Below, one piece after another: positions 21,699 through 31,952 of a stretch of DNA of 64,000 nucleotides. Where the stretch lies: the NCBI RefSeq assembly GCF_001718695.1, contig NZ_CP013422.1:1922001-1986000 (forward strand), given 5' to 3'. Source of the stretch: Burkholderia ubonensis (lineage in GTDB: Bacteria; Pseudomonadota; Gammaproteobacteria; Burkholderiales; Burkholderiaceae). A program made the position numbers and the translations under genes. The notes under the pieces are model-generated. The model had not been told where the DNA came from. It saw only the letters and a program-made list of their open reading frames with translations, and made no database searches. Within the stretch, counting starts at the first letter, position 1, and the number at the start of each line of letters is the position of its first letter.

Positions 21699-23255
21699 TC
21701 AGGTCACCGGCGCCGGATTGAACAGCGCCAGCGCGTTCGCGAGCTGCCATTGCTCGGCCCACGTGCGGCGCCTGCCGCTCGCGACGTCGAGCATCAGCCG
21801 GAACAGTTCCCAGCCCACATCCTCGATCGTCGCCGCGCCGGTCGCAATCTGCCCGGCATCGAGATCCATCAGGTCGTGCCAGCGGCGCGCGAGGTCGCTG
21901 CGCGTCGCGACCTTGATCACCGGCACCTGCGCGAGGCCATATGGCGTGCCGCGCCCGGTCGTGAACACGTGCAGGTTCATCCCCGCCGCTAGCTGCAGCG
22001 TGCCGCAGATGAAATCGCTCGCGGGCGTCGCCGCGTACAGCAGCCCCTTCTGCCGCGCTCGCTCGCCCGGCGGCACGACGCCGGCGATCGGCGCGCTGCC
22101 CGATTTCACGATCGAGCCCATCGCCTTCTCGACGATGTTCGACAGGCCGCCCTTCTTGTTGCCGGGCGTCGTGTTCGCGCTGCGGTCGACGCGGCCGCGC
22201 TGCAGGTAGCGGTCGTACCAGTCCATCTCGCGGATGATCGCGCGCGCGACGTCCTCGTTCGCCGCGCGCGACGTGAGCTGCGCGACGCCGTCGCGCACTT
22301 CCGTCACCTCGGAGAACATGATCGTCGCGCCTGCGCGCACCAGCAGGTCCGCCGCGAAGCCGACCGCCGGGTTCGCGGTCAGCCCGGAGAACGCGTCGCT
22401 GCCGCCGCACTGCACGCCGACCACGAGGTCCGACGCCGGGCAGGTCTCGCGGCGGCGGCGGTTCAGCCGCTCGAGATGCGGCTCGGCCATCGTCATGATC
22501 GAGTCGATCATCGAATTGAAGCCGACGTGCGCGGCGTCCTGCAGGCACACGACGCCGCCGTTGTCACCCGGCTCACCATCGGCCGCGACCGGGACAGCGC
22601 CCGGCGGCAGCAGGCGGTCCGGCTGCAGCTTCTCGCAGCCGAGGCTCACCGTCATCACCTCGCCGCCGAAGTTCGGGTTCAGGCTGATGTTGCGCAGCGT
22701 GCGGATCGGGATGTCGGCGTCCGGCGCGTCGATCGCGACGCCGCAGCCGTACGTGTGCTCGAGCCCGACCACGTCGTCGACGTTCGGATAGCGCGGCAGA
22801 AGCTCGGCCTTGATCCGCTTCACCGCGTGCTCGACGACGCCCGACACGCACTGCACGGTCGTCGTGATCGCGAGGATGTTGCGCGTGCCGACCGAGCCGT
22901 CCGGATTGCGAAAGCCCTCGAACGTATAGCCTTCGAGCGGCGGCAGCGGCGGCGCCTTGCGGGTCGCGAGCGGCAGGTCGTCGAGGCCCGGCGGCTCGGG
23001 CATGCGCATCGTGCGCTCGTTGACCCAGCTGCCGCGCCGCAGGTCGGTCAGCGCATAGCCGATCACGACGCCGTAGCGAACGATCGGATCGCCGGCCGCG
23101 AGATCGGCCAGCGCGACCTTGTGCCCCTGCGGCACGCCCTCGCGCAGCGTCAGCCCGTCGGCGAACGTCGCGCCCTCCGGCAGGCCGCCGTCGTTGACGA
23201 CGATCGCGACGTTGTCGTCCGGATGCACGCGGATATAAAGAGGAGAAGCAGTCAT
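21699..23255 (-). CDS. garD: Galactarate dehydratase (UxaA/GarD family)
   Basis: A 518-residue UxaA-family dehydratase, close to the 523 residues of E. coli GarD. An SAF-like N-domain spans about 1-90 ([19 protein letters not shown]). The catalytic domain has GSVGTRN near 117-123, HTYGCGVA near 165-172, LGCEK, and [20 protein letters not shown]. It converts D-galactarate to 5-dehydro-4-deoxy-D-glucarate, the substrate of the divergently transcribed KdgD. AGGA precedes the start at 23255. Altronate-type activity is a less likely alternative because of the kdgD context. Confidence 0.88.
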   Translation of the reverse strand: MTASPLYIRVHPDDNVAIVVNDGGLPEGATFADGLTLREGVPQGHKVALADLAAGDPIVRYGVVIGYALTDLRRGSWVNERTMRMPEPPGLDDLPLATRKAPPLPPLEGYTFEGFRNPDGSVGTRNILAITTTVQCVSGVVEHAVKRIKAELLPRYPNVDDVVGLEHTYGCGVAIDAPDADIPIRTLRNISLNPNFGGEVMTVSLGCEKLQPDRLLPPGAVPVAADGEPGDNGGVVCLQDAAHVGFNSMIDSIMTMAEPHLERLNRRRRETCPASDLVVGVQCGGSDAFSGLTANPAVGFAADLLVRAGATIMFSEVTEVRDGVAQLTSRAANEDVARAIIREMDWYDRYLQRGRVDRSANTTPGNKKGGLSNIVEKAMGSIVKSGSAPIAGVVPPGERARQKGLLYAATPASDFICGTLQLAAGMNLHVFTTGRGTPYGLAQVPVIKVATRSDLARRWHDLMDLDAGQIATGAATIEDVGWELFRLMLDVASGRRRTWAEQWQLANALALFNPAPVT

Positions 23256-23288
23256 CGGAATTCCTGGAGGCTACCGGACAAATCGTTA

Positions 23289-23301
23289 GTCATCATATGA
23301 C
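23289..23301. promoter_or_regulatory. Palindrome upstream of garD
   Basis: GTCATCATATGAC is a perfect 5-3-5 palindrome 34-46 bp upstream of the garD start codon. It is one of several short palindromes in the aldarate gene promoters; an operator role is inferred. Confidence 0.4.
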
Positions 23302-23396
23302 ATTGAACACCACCGGAGCATCGTGCGTAAACCCCTATCCGGAAAGACCCTATCATCGTGACGACAGCAAAGCGCTTGCACCGCCCTTCCCCATTG

Positions 23397-23414
23397 TTGT
23401 ACGATGACATACAA
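23397..23414. promoter_or_regulatory. FadR/GntR-like operator upstream of kdgD
   Basis: TTGTACGATGACATACAA has matching TTGTA and TACAA ends around an 8-bp centre, typical of GntR/FadR-family sites. It lies about 75 bp upstream of kdgD in the garD/kdgD divergent region. Related ends recur upstream of the semialdehyde dehydrogenase gene. Confidence 0.5.
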
Positions 23415-23486
23415 CGACATCGCCACTCTTGGCCCGCATGCCGTTCCCGACGAACCCAGCACTCGCGCTAGACGGACGACCCCATC

Positions 23487-24401
23487 ATGACTTCTCCGCA
23501 AGAACTCAAACAGATCATTTCCCACGGCCTGCTGTCGTTTCCGCTGACGGATTTCGACGCGAACGGCAACTTCCGCCCGGCGACCTACGCGGAGCGCCTC
23601 GAATGGCTCGCGCCGTACGGCGCGACGGCGCTGTTCGCCGCGGGCGGCACGGGTGAATTCTTCTCGCTCACGCAGCGCGAATACTCGGACGTGATCCGCG
23701 TCGCGACCGAGACCTGCAAGGGCAAGGTGCCGATCCTGGCCGGCGCGGGCGGCGCGACGAGGGTCGCGATCGAATACGCGCAGGAGGCCGAGCGCCTCGG
23801 CGCGAGCGGCATCCTGCTGATGCCGCACTACCTGACCGAAGCGAGCCAGGAAGGCATCGCCGAGCACGTCGAGCAGGTGTGCCGTGCGCTGAAGATCGGC
23901 GTGGTGGTCTACAACCGCGCGAATTCGAAGCTGAACGCGGACATGCTCGAGCGCCTCGCCGACCGCTGCCCGAACCTGATCGGCTTCAAGGACGGCGTCG
24001 GCGACATCGAGAGCATGGTCACGATCCGCCGCCGCCTCGGCGAGCGCTTCTCGTACCTCGGCGGCCTGCCGACCGCCGAAGTCTATGCGGCGGCATACAA
24101 GGCGCTCGGCGTGCCGGTGTATTCGTCGGCGGTGTTCAACTTCATCCCGAAGACCGCGATGGCGTTCTACGAAGCGATCGCGAAGGACGATCACGCGACG
24201 GTCGGCCGCCTGCTCGACGAATTCTTCCTGCCGTACCTGCAGATCCGCAACCGCCGCGCGGGTTATGCGGTCAGCATCGTCAAGGCGGGCGCGAAGCTCG
24301 TCGGCCACGATGCGGGCCCGGTGCGCGCGCCGCTGATTGATCTCACCGACGACGAAATGGCCGAGCTCGACGCGCTGATCAAGAAGATGGGGCCGCAGTA
24401 A
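23487..24401 (+). CDS. kdgD: 5-dehydro-4-deoxyglucarate dehydratase
   Basis: A 304-residue DapA-superfamily TIM barrel that decarboxylates and dehydrates 5-dehydro-4-deoxy-D-glucarate to 2,5-dioxopentanoate (2-oxoglutarate semialdehyde). Visible: [11 protein letters not shown] at the start, [10 protein letters not shown] near 52-61, VVYNRAN with the Schiff-base partner Tyr, and the catalytic Lys in IGFKDGVG near 165. It is divergent from garD, and its product feeds the dehydrogenase at 24705-26282. Confidence 0.93.
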   Translation: MTSPQELKQIISHGLLSFPLTDFDANGNFRPATYAERLEWLAPYGATALFAAGGTGEFFSLTQREYSDVIRVATETCKGKVPILAGAGGATRVAIEYAQEAERLGASGILLMPHYLTEASQEGIAEHVEQVCRALKIGVVVYNRANSKLNADMLERLADRCPNLIGFKDGVGDIESMVTIRRRLGERFSYLGGLPTAEVYAAAYKALGVPVYSSAVFNFIPKTAMAFYEAIAKDDHATVGRLLDEFFLPYLQIRNRRAGYAVSIVKAGAKLVGHDAGPVRAPLIDLTDDEMAELDALIKKMGPQ

Positions 24402-24410
24402 GCGCGGCGG

Positions 24411-24433
24411 GCGGCCGGCGTCGTGCCGGCCGC
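24411..24433 (+). terminator. Hairpin after kdgD
   Basis: GCGGCCGGC and GCCGGCCGC arms flank a 5-nt loop 10 nt after the kdgD stop. No T-tract follows, so it may only stabilise the mRNA end. Confidence 0.4.
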
Positions 24434-24621
24434 CGTCGTGAAGTTGCTCGACTGTTTTGCGGCCGGCGCTTGCCGGCCGCTGTCGTTTGGGGCGGCGCAG
24501 CGTGCGATGGGCCGGCGGCAGCGCTGCCGAATGCGCAGACTCCGCCCGCATGCGCCGCTGCTGCGGCACCCGGCGCGTCCATTCCATCACTGGTTTGAAA
24601 CCGCCCCGGCGACGACCAACA

Positions 24622-24657
24622 AAAAGCGGACGCGGCCAGCCGGCCGCGTCCGCTTTT
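24622..24657. terminator. Bidirectional terminator between kdgD and the semialdehyde dehydrogenase gene
   Basis: 16-bp arms (24622-24637, 24642-24657) carry an A-run on the left and a T-run on the right, so it can terminate converging transcripts from both sides. The 303-bp gap 24402-24704 holds this, the kdgD hairpin and no gene. Confidence 0.85.
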
Positions 24658-24704
24658 CCGTTCCGGCATGGCGGCCCGCGCATCCGCGCGGGGCCGCGGC
24701 CGCG

Positions 24705-26282
24705 TCACTCCGCCTTGCCGTCGCGCAGACGCGGAATCCCGAGCGGGTTCGCTTCCTGCAGCCCTTCCGGCAGCAGGTCGTCCGGGAAGTCCTGGTAGCA
24801 CACCGGCCGCAGGAAGCGGTCGATCGCGGTCGCGCCGACCGACGTGACCGCCGGGTTCGACGTCGCCGGGAACGGCCCGCCGTGCACCATCGCATCGCAC
24901 ACCTCGACGCCGGTCGGGAACCCGTTGACGAGCAGACGCCCCGCCTTGCGCTCCAGGATCGGCAGCAGCCGGCGCGCGAGCGGCTGATCGGCCGCGTCCA
25001 TCTGCAGCGTCGCCGTCAACTGGCCCTCGAGCGCGTCGAGCACGCGCGCCAGTTCGTCGACGTCGCGGCAGCGCACGATCAGCGACGACGGCCCGAACAC
25101 CTCGTGGCTGAACGCCGGCTCGTCGAGAAACGCCTGCGCGGACACCTCGAACAGCGCGCCGCTCACGTCGCAGGCGCCCTGCGCCGCCCCGCCCGCGCCG
25201 AGCTGGCGCACGCCCGGCAGCTCGGCGAGCTGGCCGCGGCCGGCACGGTACGCTTCGGCGATGCCGCGCGTCAGCATCACGCCCGCCGGCTTCGCCGCGA
25301 GCGCCTGCGCGGCGGTCGCTTCGAAGCGGTCGAGATCCGGACCGTCGAGCGCGAGCACGAGCCCCGGGTTCGTGCAGAACTGGCCGACGCCGAGCGTCAG
25401 CGAATCGACGAAGCCCGTCGCGATCGCGTCGCCGCGCGCGGCGAGCGCGGCCGGGAACAGCAGCACCGGGTTGATGCTGCTCATTTCCGCATAGACCGGG
25501 ATCGGCTGCGGGCGCGCGTTCGCAAGCTGCGTCAGCGCGACGCCACCCTGCCTCGAACCGGTGAAGCCGACCGCCTGGATCGCCGGATGGCTGACGAGCG
25601 CCGCGCCGATCACGCGGCCCGGCCCGATCAGCAGCGAGAACACGCCGGCCGGCATCCGGCACTTCTCGACTGCCGCGCGGATCGCGCGGCCGACCAGCTC
25701 GGACGTGCCGAGATGCGCCTCGTGCGCCTTCACGATCACCGGGCAGCCGGCCGCGAGCGCCGACGCCGTATCGCCGCCGGCCACCGAGAACGCGAGCGGG
25801 AAGTTGCTCGCGCCGAACACGGCGACCGGCCCGAGCGGGATCTTCTGCAGCCGCAGGTCGGCGCGCGGCAGCGGCGTGCGCGCGGGCTGGGCCGGATCGA
25901 TCGACGCGGCGAGGAAGCGGCCGTCGCGCACGACCCGCGCGAACAGGCGCAGCTGGCCGACCGTGCGGCCGCGCTCGCCTTGCAGGCGCGCAACCGGCAG
26001 GCCGGTTTCGGCGTGCGCGCGCTCGATCAGCGCATCGCCGAGCGCGACGATCTCGTCCGCGATCGCGTCGAGGAACGCGGCGCGCGCCGCCAGCGGCTGC
26101 GCGCGATACGCGTCGAACGCGTCGCGCGCGAGCTCGCACGCGCGCTCGACGTCGGCCGGCCCGCCGACGCCGAACGCTGGCGCGTCGATCGGCGCGCCCC
26201 GCGTCGGGTCGAACGCGTGCAAGGTTCCGGACGAGCCGTAGACCGCATCGGCGCCGATCAGCATCTCACCTGTCAGTTGCAT
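24705..26282 (-). CDS. 2-oxoglutarate semialdehyde dehydrogenase
   Basis: A 525-residue aldehyde dehydrogenase of the KGSADH/AldH type with the long family N-terminus. Visible: [16 protein letters not shown] near 147-162, Glu in [10 protein letters not shown], and nucleophile Cys in GQFCTNPGL. It oxidises 2,5-dioxopentanoate to 2-oxoglutarate, the last step of the GarD-KdgD route. The start at 26282 has GGAG eight bases upstream; an earlier ATG 12 codons upstream lacks a site. It converges on kdgD and is divergent from the GudP-like gene. Confidence 0.9.
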   Translation of the reverse strand: MQLTGEMLIGADAVYGSSGTLHAFDPTRGAPIDAPAFGVGGPADVERACELARDAFDAYRAQPLAARAAFLDAIADEIVALGDALIERAHAETGLPVARLQGERGRTVGQLRLFARVVRDGRFLAASIDPAQPARTPLPRADLRLQKIPLGPVAVFGASNFPLAFSVAGGDTASALAAGCPVIVKAHEAHLGTSELVGRAIRAAVEKCRMPAGVFSLLIGPGRVIGAALVSHPAIQAVGFTGSRQGGVALTQLANARPQPIPVYAEMSSINPVLLFPAALAARGDAIATGFVDSLTLGVGQFCTNPGLVLALDGPDLDRFEATAAQALAAKPAGVMLTRGIAEAYRAGRGQLAELPGVRQLGAGGAAQGACDVSGALFEVSAQAFLDEPAFSHEVFGPSSLIVRCRDVDELARVLDALEGQLTATLQMDAADQPLARRLLPILERKAGRLLVNGFPTGVEVCDAMVHGGPFPATSNPAVTSVGATAIDRFLRPVCYQDFPDDLLPEGLQEANPLGIPRLRDGKAE

Positions 26283-26317
26283 GGGGTGTGCTCCGTGGTT
26301 CGGGAATGGTGCGCTCA

Positions 26318-26337
26318 TTGTATCTCAACAGATACGA
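26318..26337. promoter_or_regulatory. Operator-like inverted repeat upstream of the semialdehyde dehydrogenase gene
   Basis: TTGTATCT-caac-AGATACGA is an 8-4-8 inverted repeat with one mismatch, 36-55 bp upstream of the start codon. Its TTGTA and TAC(A/G)A ends resemble the kdgD site, suggesting a shared GntR-type regulator. Confidence 0.5.
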
Positions 26338-26505
26338 TGTCTGCTGACGACGCACTACCGATCGCGCCGCCTGCGAAGGCGCGCACGATACACCGCGGGG
26401 CCAATCCGGGCCAAGTTATCCGGCCACTTCCCACACTCTGTGACAGTCATCAAAGGGAAAACCCGAGGTTTATGTATTCGGCCGTTCCCCATAAACTCCC
26501 GCCGA

Positions 26506-26524
26506 TGTCATACGACGACGTACA
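26506..26524. promoter_or_regulatory. Possible operator just upstream of the GudP-like gene
   Basis: TGTCATACGACGACGTACA sits 7 bp before the GTG start and pairs imperfectly around CGACG. It resembles the kdgD-site half sequences loosely; the assignment is tentative. Confidence 0.3.
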
Positions 26525-26530
26525 TTTAAA

Positions 26531-27906
26531 GTGACCCATCGAACCTCCTCTCGCGATCTCCCCATCGACCTCGCCGGCAGCGCGCGCCGCACCGCCGTGC
26601 GCTACTGGATTCTGGCGATGCTGTTCGTCGTCACGACGCTCAACTACGCCGACCGCGCGCCGCTGTCGATCACCGGCACGCCGATCCGCAAGGCGTTCGG
26701 CATCGACCCGGTGACGATGGGCTACATCTTCTCGGCGTTCAGTGGGCGCACATGCTCGCGCAGCTGCCGAGCGGCTGGCTGCTCGACCGCTTCGGCGCTC
26801 GGCGCGTCTATGCGGCGAGCATCTTCCTGTGGTCGGCGTTCACGCTGCTGCAAAGCACGATCGGCCTGGGCGGCAGCGCGGCGTTCGCGGTGGCCGCGCT
26901 GTTCGCGATGCGCTTCGCGGTGGGCATCGCCGAAGCGCCCGCGTTCCCCGCCAACGCGAAGGTCGTCGCGAGCTGGTTCCCGACCGCGGAGCGCGGCACG
27001 GCGTCGGCGATCTTCAACGCCGCGCAGTATTTCGCGGCGGTGGTGTTCTCGCCGCTGATGGCATGGCTCACGCACGCGTACGGCTGGCATCACGTGTATC
27101 TGTGGCTCGGCCTCGCCGGCATCGCGCTCGCGTGCCTGTGGCTGCGCGTGATGAAGGACCCGGTCGACCATCCGGCCGTGAACCGCGCGGAACTCGAGCA
27201 CATCGAGCAAGGCGGCGGCCTCGTGCGCACCATGTCGCGTGGCAACGGCGCGGCGGCGGGCGGCAGCCGCGTCGCGGGCTGGTACTACGTGCGCCAGCTG
27301 CTGTCGAACCGGATGCTGCTCGGCGTCTATCTGGGCCAGTACTGCGTGAACGTGCTCACCTATTTCTTCCTCACGTGGTTTCCGATCTACCTCGTGCAGG
27401 CGCGCGGGATGTCGCTGCTGAAGGCCGGCTTCATGACGTCGCTGCCGGCGATCTGCGGCTTTCTCGGCGGCGTGCTGGGCGGGATGCTGTCGGACACGCT
27501 GATCCGCCGCGGCGTATCGCTGACGATCGCACGCAAGATTCCGATCGTCGGCGGGATGCTCCTGTCGATGGTCATCATCGGCTGCAATTACGTCGACAGC
27601 GAAGCGCTGGTGATCGCGCTGATGGCCGTGTCGTTCTTCGGCAAGGGCATCGGCTCGCTCGGCTGGGCCGTCGTCGCGGACACCGCGCCGAAGGAAGCGA
27701 TCGGCCTGTCCGGCAGCCTGTTCAACATGTTCGGCAATACGGCCGGCATCGTCGCGCCGATCGCGATCGGCTATCTGGTCGGCGCGAGCGGTTCGTTCAA
27801 CGGCGCGCTCGTGTTCGTCGGGCTCAATGCGCTGGTCACGGTGCTCAGCTATCTCGTGATCGTGAAGGACATCAAGCGCGTCGAGCTGCGTCATCGCGAT
27901 GCTTGA
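26531..27906 (+). pseudogene. gudP: GudP-like aldarate MFS transporter, frameshifted
   Basis: Residues 1-71 (ending GYIFSAFS, with the ACS motif TTLNYADRAPLSITG) are read in one frame; the rest (LAQLPSGWLLDRFGARR through to KDIKRVELRHRDA) continues in another. At 26739-26750 the sequence reads ttcagtgggcgc. One extra base after 'ttcag' restores Ser-Trp-Ala and a continuous 458-residue, 12-TM ACS-family carrier. It sits beside the galactarate/glucarate enzymes, so aldarate:H+ symport is the expected role. The GTG start at 26531 has no good ribosome site. Either a true lesion, leaving this copy inactive, or a base-call error. Confidence 0.85.
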
Positions 27907-28044
27907 GGGGCGGTGGCTAGAGGCGCTGGGCTGTGTGATCGGGGGCTGGTGAGGCGGCGGGGGCGTGTGGGGATTGCTTCGGGTGCTTCGGGTGCCTCGC
28001 CTCCACCGCTCCGGCGCCCGCCGCGGCCCGCGTAGCCCCAACGC

Positions 28045-28059
28045 TTACCTCGCAGGTAA
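28045..28059. promoter_or_regulatory. Operator-like palindrome upstream of the XRE regulator
   Basis: TTACCT-cgc-AGGTAA is a perfect 6-3-6 palindrome 37-51 bp before the regulator's ATG, well placed for autoregulation. Confidence 0.5.
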
Positions 28060-28095
28060 TACCCGGCGCGTGCGGGATTGCCTATCATCGTCCCC

Positions 28096-28947
28096 ATGAA
28101 CTCGACCGCCGCCCTCCACTCGCTCCCGTCGTCCGCCGGCCGCGCGTCCGGCATCGGCCCGTTGCTGCGCACCTGGCGGCAACGCCGCCGCCTGAGCCAG
28201 ATGGCGCTCGCGCTGGAAGCCGAGGTGTCCGCGCGGCACCTGAGCTTCGTCGAATCGGGCCGCGCGCAGCCGAGCCGCGACATGGTGCTGCATCTGGCCG
28301 AGCGCCTCGACGTCCCGCTGCGCGAACGCAATGCGCTGCTCGTCGCAGCCGGCTACGCGCCGCTGTTTCGCGAGCGACCATTCTCCGATCCGCAACTGGA
28401 TGCCGCTCGGCATGCCGTCGAAGCCGTGCTGCGCGGCCACGAGCCGTATCCGGCGCTCGCGGTCGATCGCCACTGGATGCTGCTCGCCGCGAACCGGATG
28501 CTCGGCGCGCTCGTCGAGCAAGCCGATCCCGCGCTGCTGCAGCCGCCCGTCAACGTGTTACGGCTCAGCCTGCATCCGGACGGCCTCGCAGCGCAGATCG
28601 TCAACTGGCACGAATGGCGCGCGCACGTCCTGCATCGGCTGCAACGGCAGATCGACGCGAGCGGCGACCGCACGCTGCACACGCTGCGCGATGAACTGGC
28701 GGCGTATCCGGCGCCGGCCGGCCAGCCCGACGACGCGCAGCCGCGTACCGACTACGCGGACATCGCCGTCCCGCTGCGGCTGCGCACGGCAAGCGGCGGC
28801 GAGCTGACGTTCTTCAGCACGACGACGGTATTCGGCACGCCGGTCGACGTCACGCTGTCGGAGCTTGCGATCGAGGCGTTTTTCCCGGCGAACCCGCAGA
28901 CGGCTGACGCGATGCGCGCACTGGCCGATACGCTGGCGGCGCAGTGA
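28096..28947 (+). CDS. XRE family regulator with MmyB-like ligand domain
   Basis: A 283-residue protein. An N-terminal HTH spans about 25-80 (LLRTWRQRRRLSQMALALEAEVSARHLSFVESGRAQPSRDM). A C-terminal MmyB-type domain spans about 105-270 (YPALAVDRHWMLLAANRM and LTFFSTTTVFGTPVDVTLSELAIEAFFPA). This family usually represses a neighbouring oxidoreductase or monooxygenase gene and binds a lipid-like ligand. The converging operon ending at 29174 is a candidate target only by proximity. The ATG at 28096 is the natural start. Confidence 0.88.
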   Translation: MNSTAALHSLPSSAGRASGIGPLLRTWRQRRRLSQMALALEAEVSARHLSFVESGRAQPSRDMVLHLAERLDVPLRERNALLVAAGYAPLFRERPFSDPQLDAARHAVEAVLRGHEPYPALAVDRHWMLLAANRMLGALVEQADPALLQPPVNVLRLSLHPDGLAAQIVNWHEWRAHVLHRLQRQIDASGDRTLHTLRDELAAYPAPAGQPDDAQPRTDYADIAVPLRLRTASGGELTFFSTTTVFGTPVDVTLSELAIEAFFPANPQTADAMRALADTLAAQ

Positions 28948-29173
28948 GCGGGCGGGCCGGCGCGGCTGTAGTCGCGCGGCGCGTCGGTCCCGACATGTGA
29001 CACGGCGCATCTTGCGCGAACGTCGAGCGGCTGACTTAGTGTGCGGAACGGCCCGCGACAGCGATCACACACGGCGCCCGCGAATCGCGTAACGCATGTT
29101 CGTTCACGCGGTCGCGTCCCGGCTCGCCACCACGCCATCGACAACCGGCACACGCGAGCGTCCCCCACCGTCG

Positions 29174-30385
29174 TCACGTATAGAGCGACGCCTGCGGCAA
29201 CTCACCGGTCAGCGCGAACTTCCCGACGTCGCGCAGCCGGTAGTCGAGCGGATCGTGCAGCGTATGCGTGCGCGCATTGCGCCAGAACCGGTCGAGCCCG
29301 AGCGACGCGGCCGTCGCCCGCGCGCCGCACGCATCGAACAGCGCTTCGCCGTTCGCAAGCGCAGCCCGCTGCGCGACGATCTTCGCGTTCGACACCGCGA
29401 TCGCCACTTCCGCGCGCTGGTTCGCGCTCAACGCGTCGCGCAGCGTCCACGCGCGCTGCAGGTCGAGAGCCGCGCGATCGGCGAGCGCCGCGGCGGCCAC
29501 CGCCTGCACGCGCATGTCGCCGAAGCGCTGCAGCGTGTACGGATCGTCGGTCGCGCGCTCGACGCCCGCGTGAATCCACGGCCGCCCTTGCCGCAGCACG
29601 TATTCGCGCGCGTCGGCCAGCGCGCCTTCGGCGAGCCCGACGAACAGGTTCGTCAGCACCAGTTGCGACACCAGCGTGCGCAGCGTCGCGCGCGGCGTCG
29701 GCGGCGCTTCCGAGCGATGCAGCACTTCGTCGGGCGCGAGCGTCACGCCGTCGAACCTCACGCTGCCGCTGTCGGTCTGGCGCTGGCCGATCGGGTCCCA
29801 GTCGTCGTTCACGGTGATGCCCGCGCGCGCGGTCGGCACCACGCCGAACACGGTCCGGCCGAGCGCCGGATCGTGCGCGGACACGGTCATCCGCTGCGAG
29901 CCGCGCGTGCCCGAGCAAAAGCCCTTCACGCCATCGAGCCGATAGCCGCCGTCGGGCGTCGCGGTCGCGACGAGCCGCGTGTCGAGCGGATTGACCGCAT
30001 TGCCCCACCACCAGCGTTGCGCGACGGTGCCGCGCAGATAACGCTCGCGCTGCGCGGGGCTGCCCCACACGTCGACGCTCACGACCTGCAGGCACTGGAA
30101 GCCGACCAGATGCGCGAGCGCGCTGTCGACGCGCGCGATCTGCCGGATCGCGTCGTAGATCGCGGGCCACGCGGCTTCCTGCCCGCCGAACGCGCGCGGC
30201 ACCGCGAGCGTCAGCAGGCCGGCGTCGGCAAGCCGCTGCTTCGCATCGGCCGCATGACCGCCGGTGCGGTCGCGCGCGACGGCCGTCTCGCGCAGCGCAT
30301 CGAGCGCGCGGTCGAGCGCCGCGTCGGCGTGGGCGCGCTCGTCGGTATCCGGCGCGAACGTCGCCGGGCCGCGCGGATCGTTCAT
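29174..30385 (-). CDS. Acyl-CoA dehydrogenase-like flavin monooxygenase (DszC/SfnB type)
   Basis: A 403-residue acyl-CoA-dehydrogenase-fold protein of the flavin-dependent monooxygenase branch, as in DszC and SfnB. It has LADAGLLTLAVPRAFGGQEA near 50-70, WWWGNAVNPLD, GVKGFCSGTRGS near 152-163, and a C-terminal helical domain ending LHDPLDYRLRDVGKFAL. The usual dehydrogenase catalytic Glu context is not evident. It is the last gene of a six-gene operon and its start overlaps the preceding stop by ATGA. It would need reduced flavin from a reductase encoded elsewhere. Substrate unknown; an organosulfur compound is a context guess. Confidence 0.8.
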   Translation of the reverse strand: MNDPRGPATFAPDTDERAHADAALDRALDALRETAVARDRTGGHAADAKQRLADAGLLTLAVPRAFGGQEAAWPAIYDAIRQIARVDSALAHLVGFQCLQVVSVDVWGSPAQRERYLRGTVAQRWWWGNAVNPLDTRLVATATPDGGYRLDGVKGFCSGTRGSQRMTVSAHDPALGRTVFGVVPTARAGITVNDDWDPIGQRQTDSGSVRFDGVTLAPDEVLHRSEAPPTPRATLRTLVSQLVLTNLFVGLAEGALADAREYVLRQGRPWIHAGVERATDDPYTLQRFGDMRVQAVAAAALADRAALDLQRAWTLRDALSANQRAEVAIAVSNAKIVAQRAALANGEALFDACGARATAASLGLDRFWRNARTHTLHDPLDYRLRDVGKFALTGELPQASLYT

Positions 30386-31239
30386 GCAACGGCTTCCGCA
30401 ACGATGGTTTCGCGCGCAACGACGTCGCGTGACAGCGGCGTGAGCGCATCGAGCCGGCGCCCGGTCAGCCGCGCGAGAATCTCGCGGCGCCAGTCGTCGT
30501 AGATCGCGCGATAGTCGGCGATGTCCGCGCCGAACACCTCGGCGGTATGCGCATATTCGTCGTGCAGATAGCCGTCGAGCCGCCGCTGCGTTTCCTCGTC
30601 GGCGTCGATCACACGCTCGATCAGCGCGTCGCGCTCGGCCGCCGGCAACGCGGCCAGCTTCTCGAACCACCATTGCACGATCTGCACGCGATGCCATTCC
30701 TCGTCGGGACGGATGCGGTTCTCGCCGTGCTCGCGCATCGCGCCGTCGGCGATGCCGCCGGTCTTGCGCTGGATCCACAGCTTCGCGAGGATGTGCAGCT
30801 CGTAATGCCATTCGAACGCGAGAAAGCCCGCAAGGTCACGCACCGGCAAGTCCCCCAGCCGCGCCCAGTGCGCGGCGACGAGCGCATCGATCTCCGGCAG
30901 CGGATCGCGCCCGGTCAGCTCCAGCACGCGCTCGCGGCCGATCACCGCATGCGCGCCGTCGTCGCCGAGCTGGCGCGACAGGATCAGCTGGAAATGCGGA
31001 TCGTCGCGGAACAGCGTGTCGATCGCCTTCGCGACGACCTGCACGATGAACAGGTCGTGCGACGCCATCTTCGTGTAGTAGTCCGCGACGGCGGCCAGCT
31101 CGTCCGCGTTGCGCGGCTCGCGCGGCGGCGCGGCGAGCTTGGCCGGAAAATCGGGACGATGGCGGCGCGCCACGTCCAGGAACAGGGCTTCCTCGAACTG
31201 GGCGTTCCACTCGCGCGGCGCGCCGATGGGCAAGGTCAT
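30382..31239 (-). CDS. Uncharacterised ferritin-like (candidate diiron) protein
   Basis: A 285-residue, largely helical soluble protein that was not matched to a named family. Possible metal-ligand clusters occur in order: DDGAH (DxxH) near 97-101, EWHYELH near 146-152, DEEWH (ExxH) near 180-184 and DEYAH (ExxH) near 229-233. This resembles a ferritin-like or haem-oxygenase-like diiron scaffold. It is translationally coupled (ATGA) to the downstream DszC-like monooxygenase and lies directly after the importer permease gene. This suggests an oxidative step on the imported compound. Function is inferred, not recognised. Confidence 0.75.
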   Translation of the reverse strand: MTLPIGAPREWNAQFEEALFLDVARRHRPDFPAKLAAPPREPRNADELAAVADYYTKMASHDLFIVQVVAKAIDTLFRDDPHFQLILSRQLGDDGAHAVIGRERVLELTGRDPLPEIDALVAAHWARLGDLPVRDLAGFLAFEWHYELHILAKLWIQRKTGGIADGAMREHGENRIRPDEEWHRVQIVQWWFEKLAALPAAERDALIERVIDADEETQRRLDGYLHDEYAHTAEVFGADIADYRAIYDDWRREILARLTGRRLDALTPLSRDVVARETIVAEAVA

Positions 31240-31295
31240 GATGAATCGGTCTCTCAGGATCGTTGGAGGGGAAAGCAGGCGCTTGTGGCGCCCGC

Positions 31296-31952
31296 TCAGG
31301 TGCGCCTGGCCAGTCGTCGGGCCAGGCGGTCGCCCGTGACTTGCACGGCCGAGACGAGCGCGATCAGGATCACGATCACGGTCGCCATGACGGTGGTGTC
31401 GAAACGCTGGTAGCCGTAGCGGATCGCGAGGTCGCCGAGCCCGCCCGCGCCGACCGCGCCCGCCATCGCGGTCGAGCCGATCAGCGCGACCACGGTGATC
31501 GTGAAGCCGCCGAGCATGCCGGGCAGCGCCTCCGGCAGCAGCACGTGCCACACGATGTGGCGGCGCTTCGCGCCCATCGCGAGCGCGGCCTCGATCAGCC
31601 CGCGATCCACTTCGCGCAGGCTCACCTCGGCCACGCGCGCGAAGAACGGAATCGCCGCGATCGACAGCGGCACGACGGCCGCCCACACGCCGATCGTCGT
31701 GCCGATCAGCACGCGCGTGAACGGCAGCAGCGCGACGAGCAGGATGATGAACGGCGTCGAGCGGAACACGTTGACGATCGCGCCGAGTGCCGTGTTCAGG
31801 CCGCGCCGCGCGTAGATGCCGCCCGGCGCGGTCGTCACGAGGATCACCGCGAGCGGGGTGCCGACGAGCGCCGCGATCGCCGCCGACGCCGCGACCATCG
31901 ACAGCGTGTCGCGCATCGCGTCGAGCAGTTCGGGCCACCAGAGCTCAAACAT
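31296..31952 (-). CDS. MetI-like ABC importer permease
   Basis: A 218-residue permease with five hydrophobic segments and the MetI-type EAA loop ([22 protein letters not shown]). It shows the [18 protein letters not shown] pattern of methionine/D-methionine and related importers. The start at 31952 overlaps the ATPase stop by 8 nt. Together with the ATPase and binding protein it forms a MetNIQ-like transporter embedded among oxygenase genes, so its cargo is probably not simply methionine. Confidence 0.88.
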   Translation of the reverse strand: MFELWWPELLDAMRDTLSMVAASAAIAALVGTPLAVILVTTAPGGIYARRGLNTALGAIVNVFRSTPFIILLVALLPFTRVLIGTTIGVWAAVVPLSIAAIPFFARVAEVSLREVDRGLIEAALAMGAKRRHIVWHVLLPEALPGMLGGFTITVVALIGSTAMAGAVGAGGLGDLAIRYGYQRFDTTVMATVIVILIALVSAVQVTGDRLARRLARRT

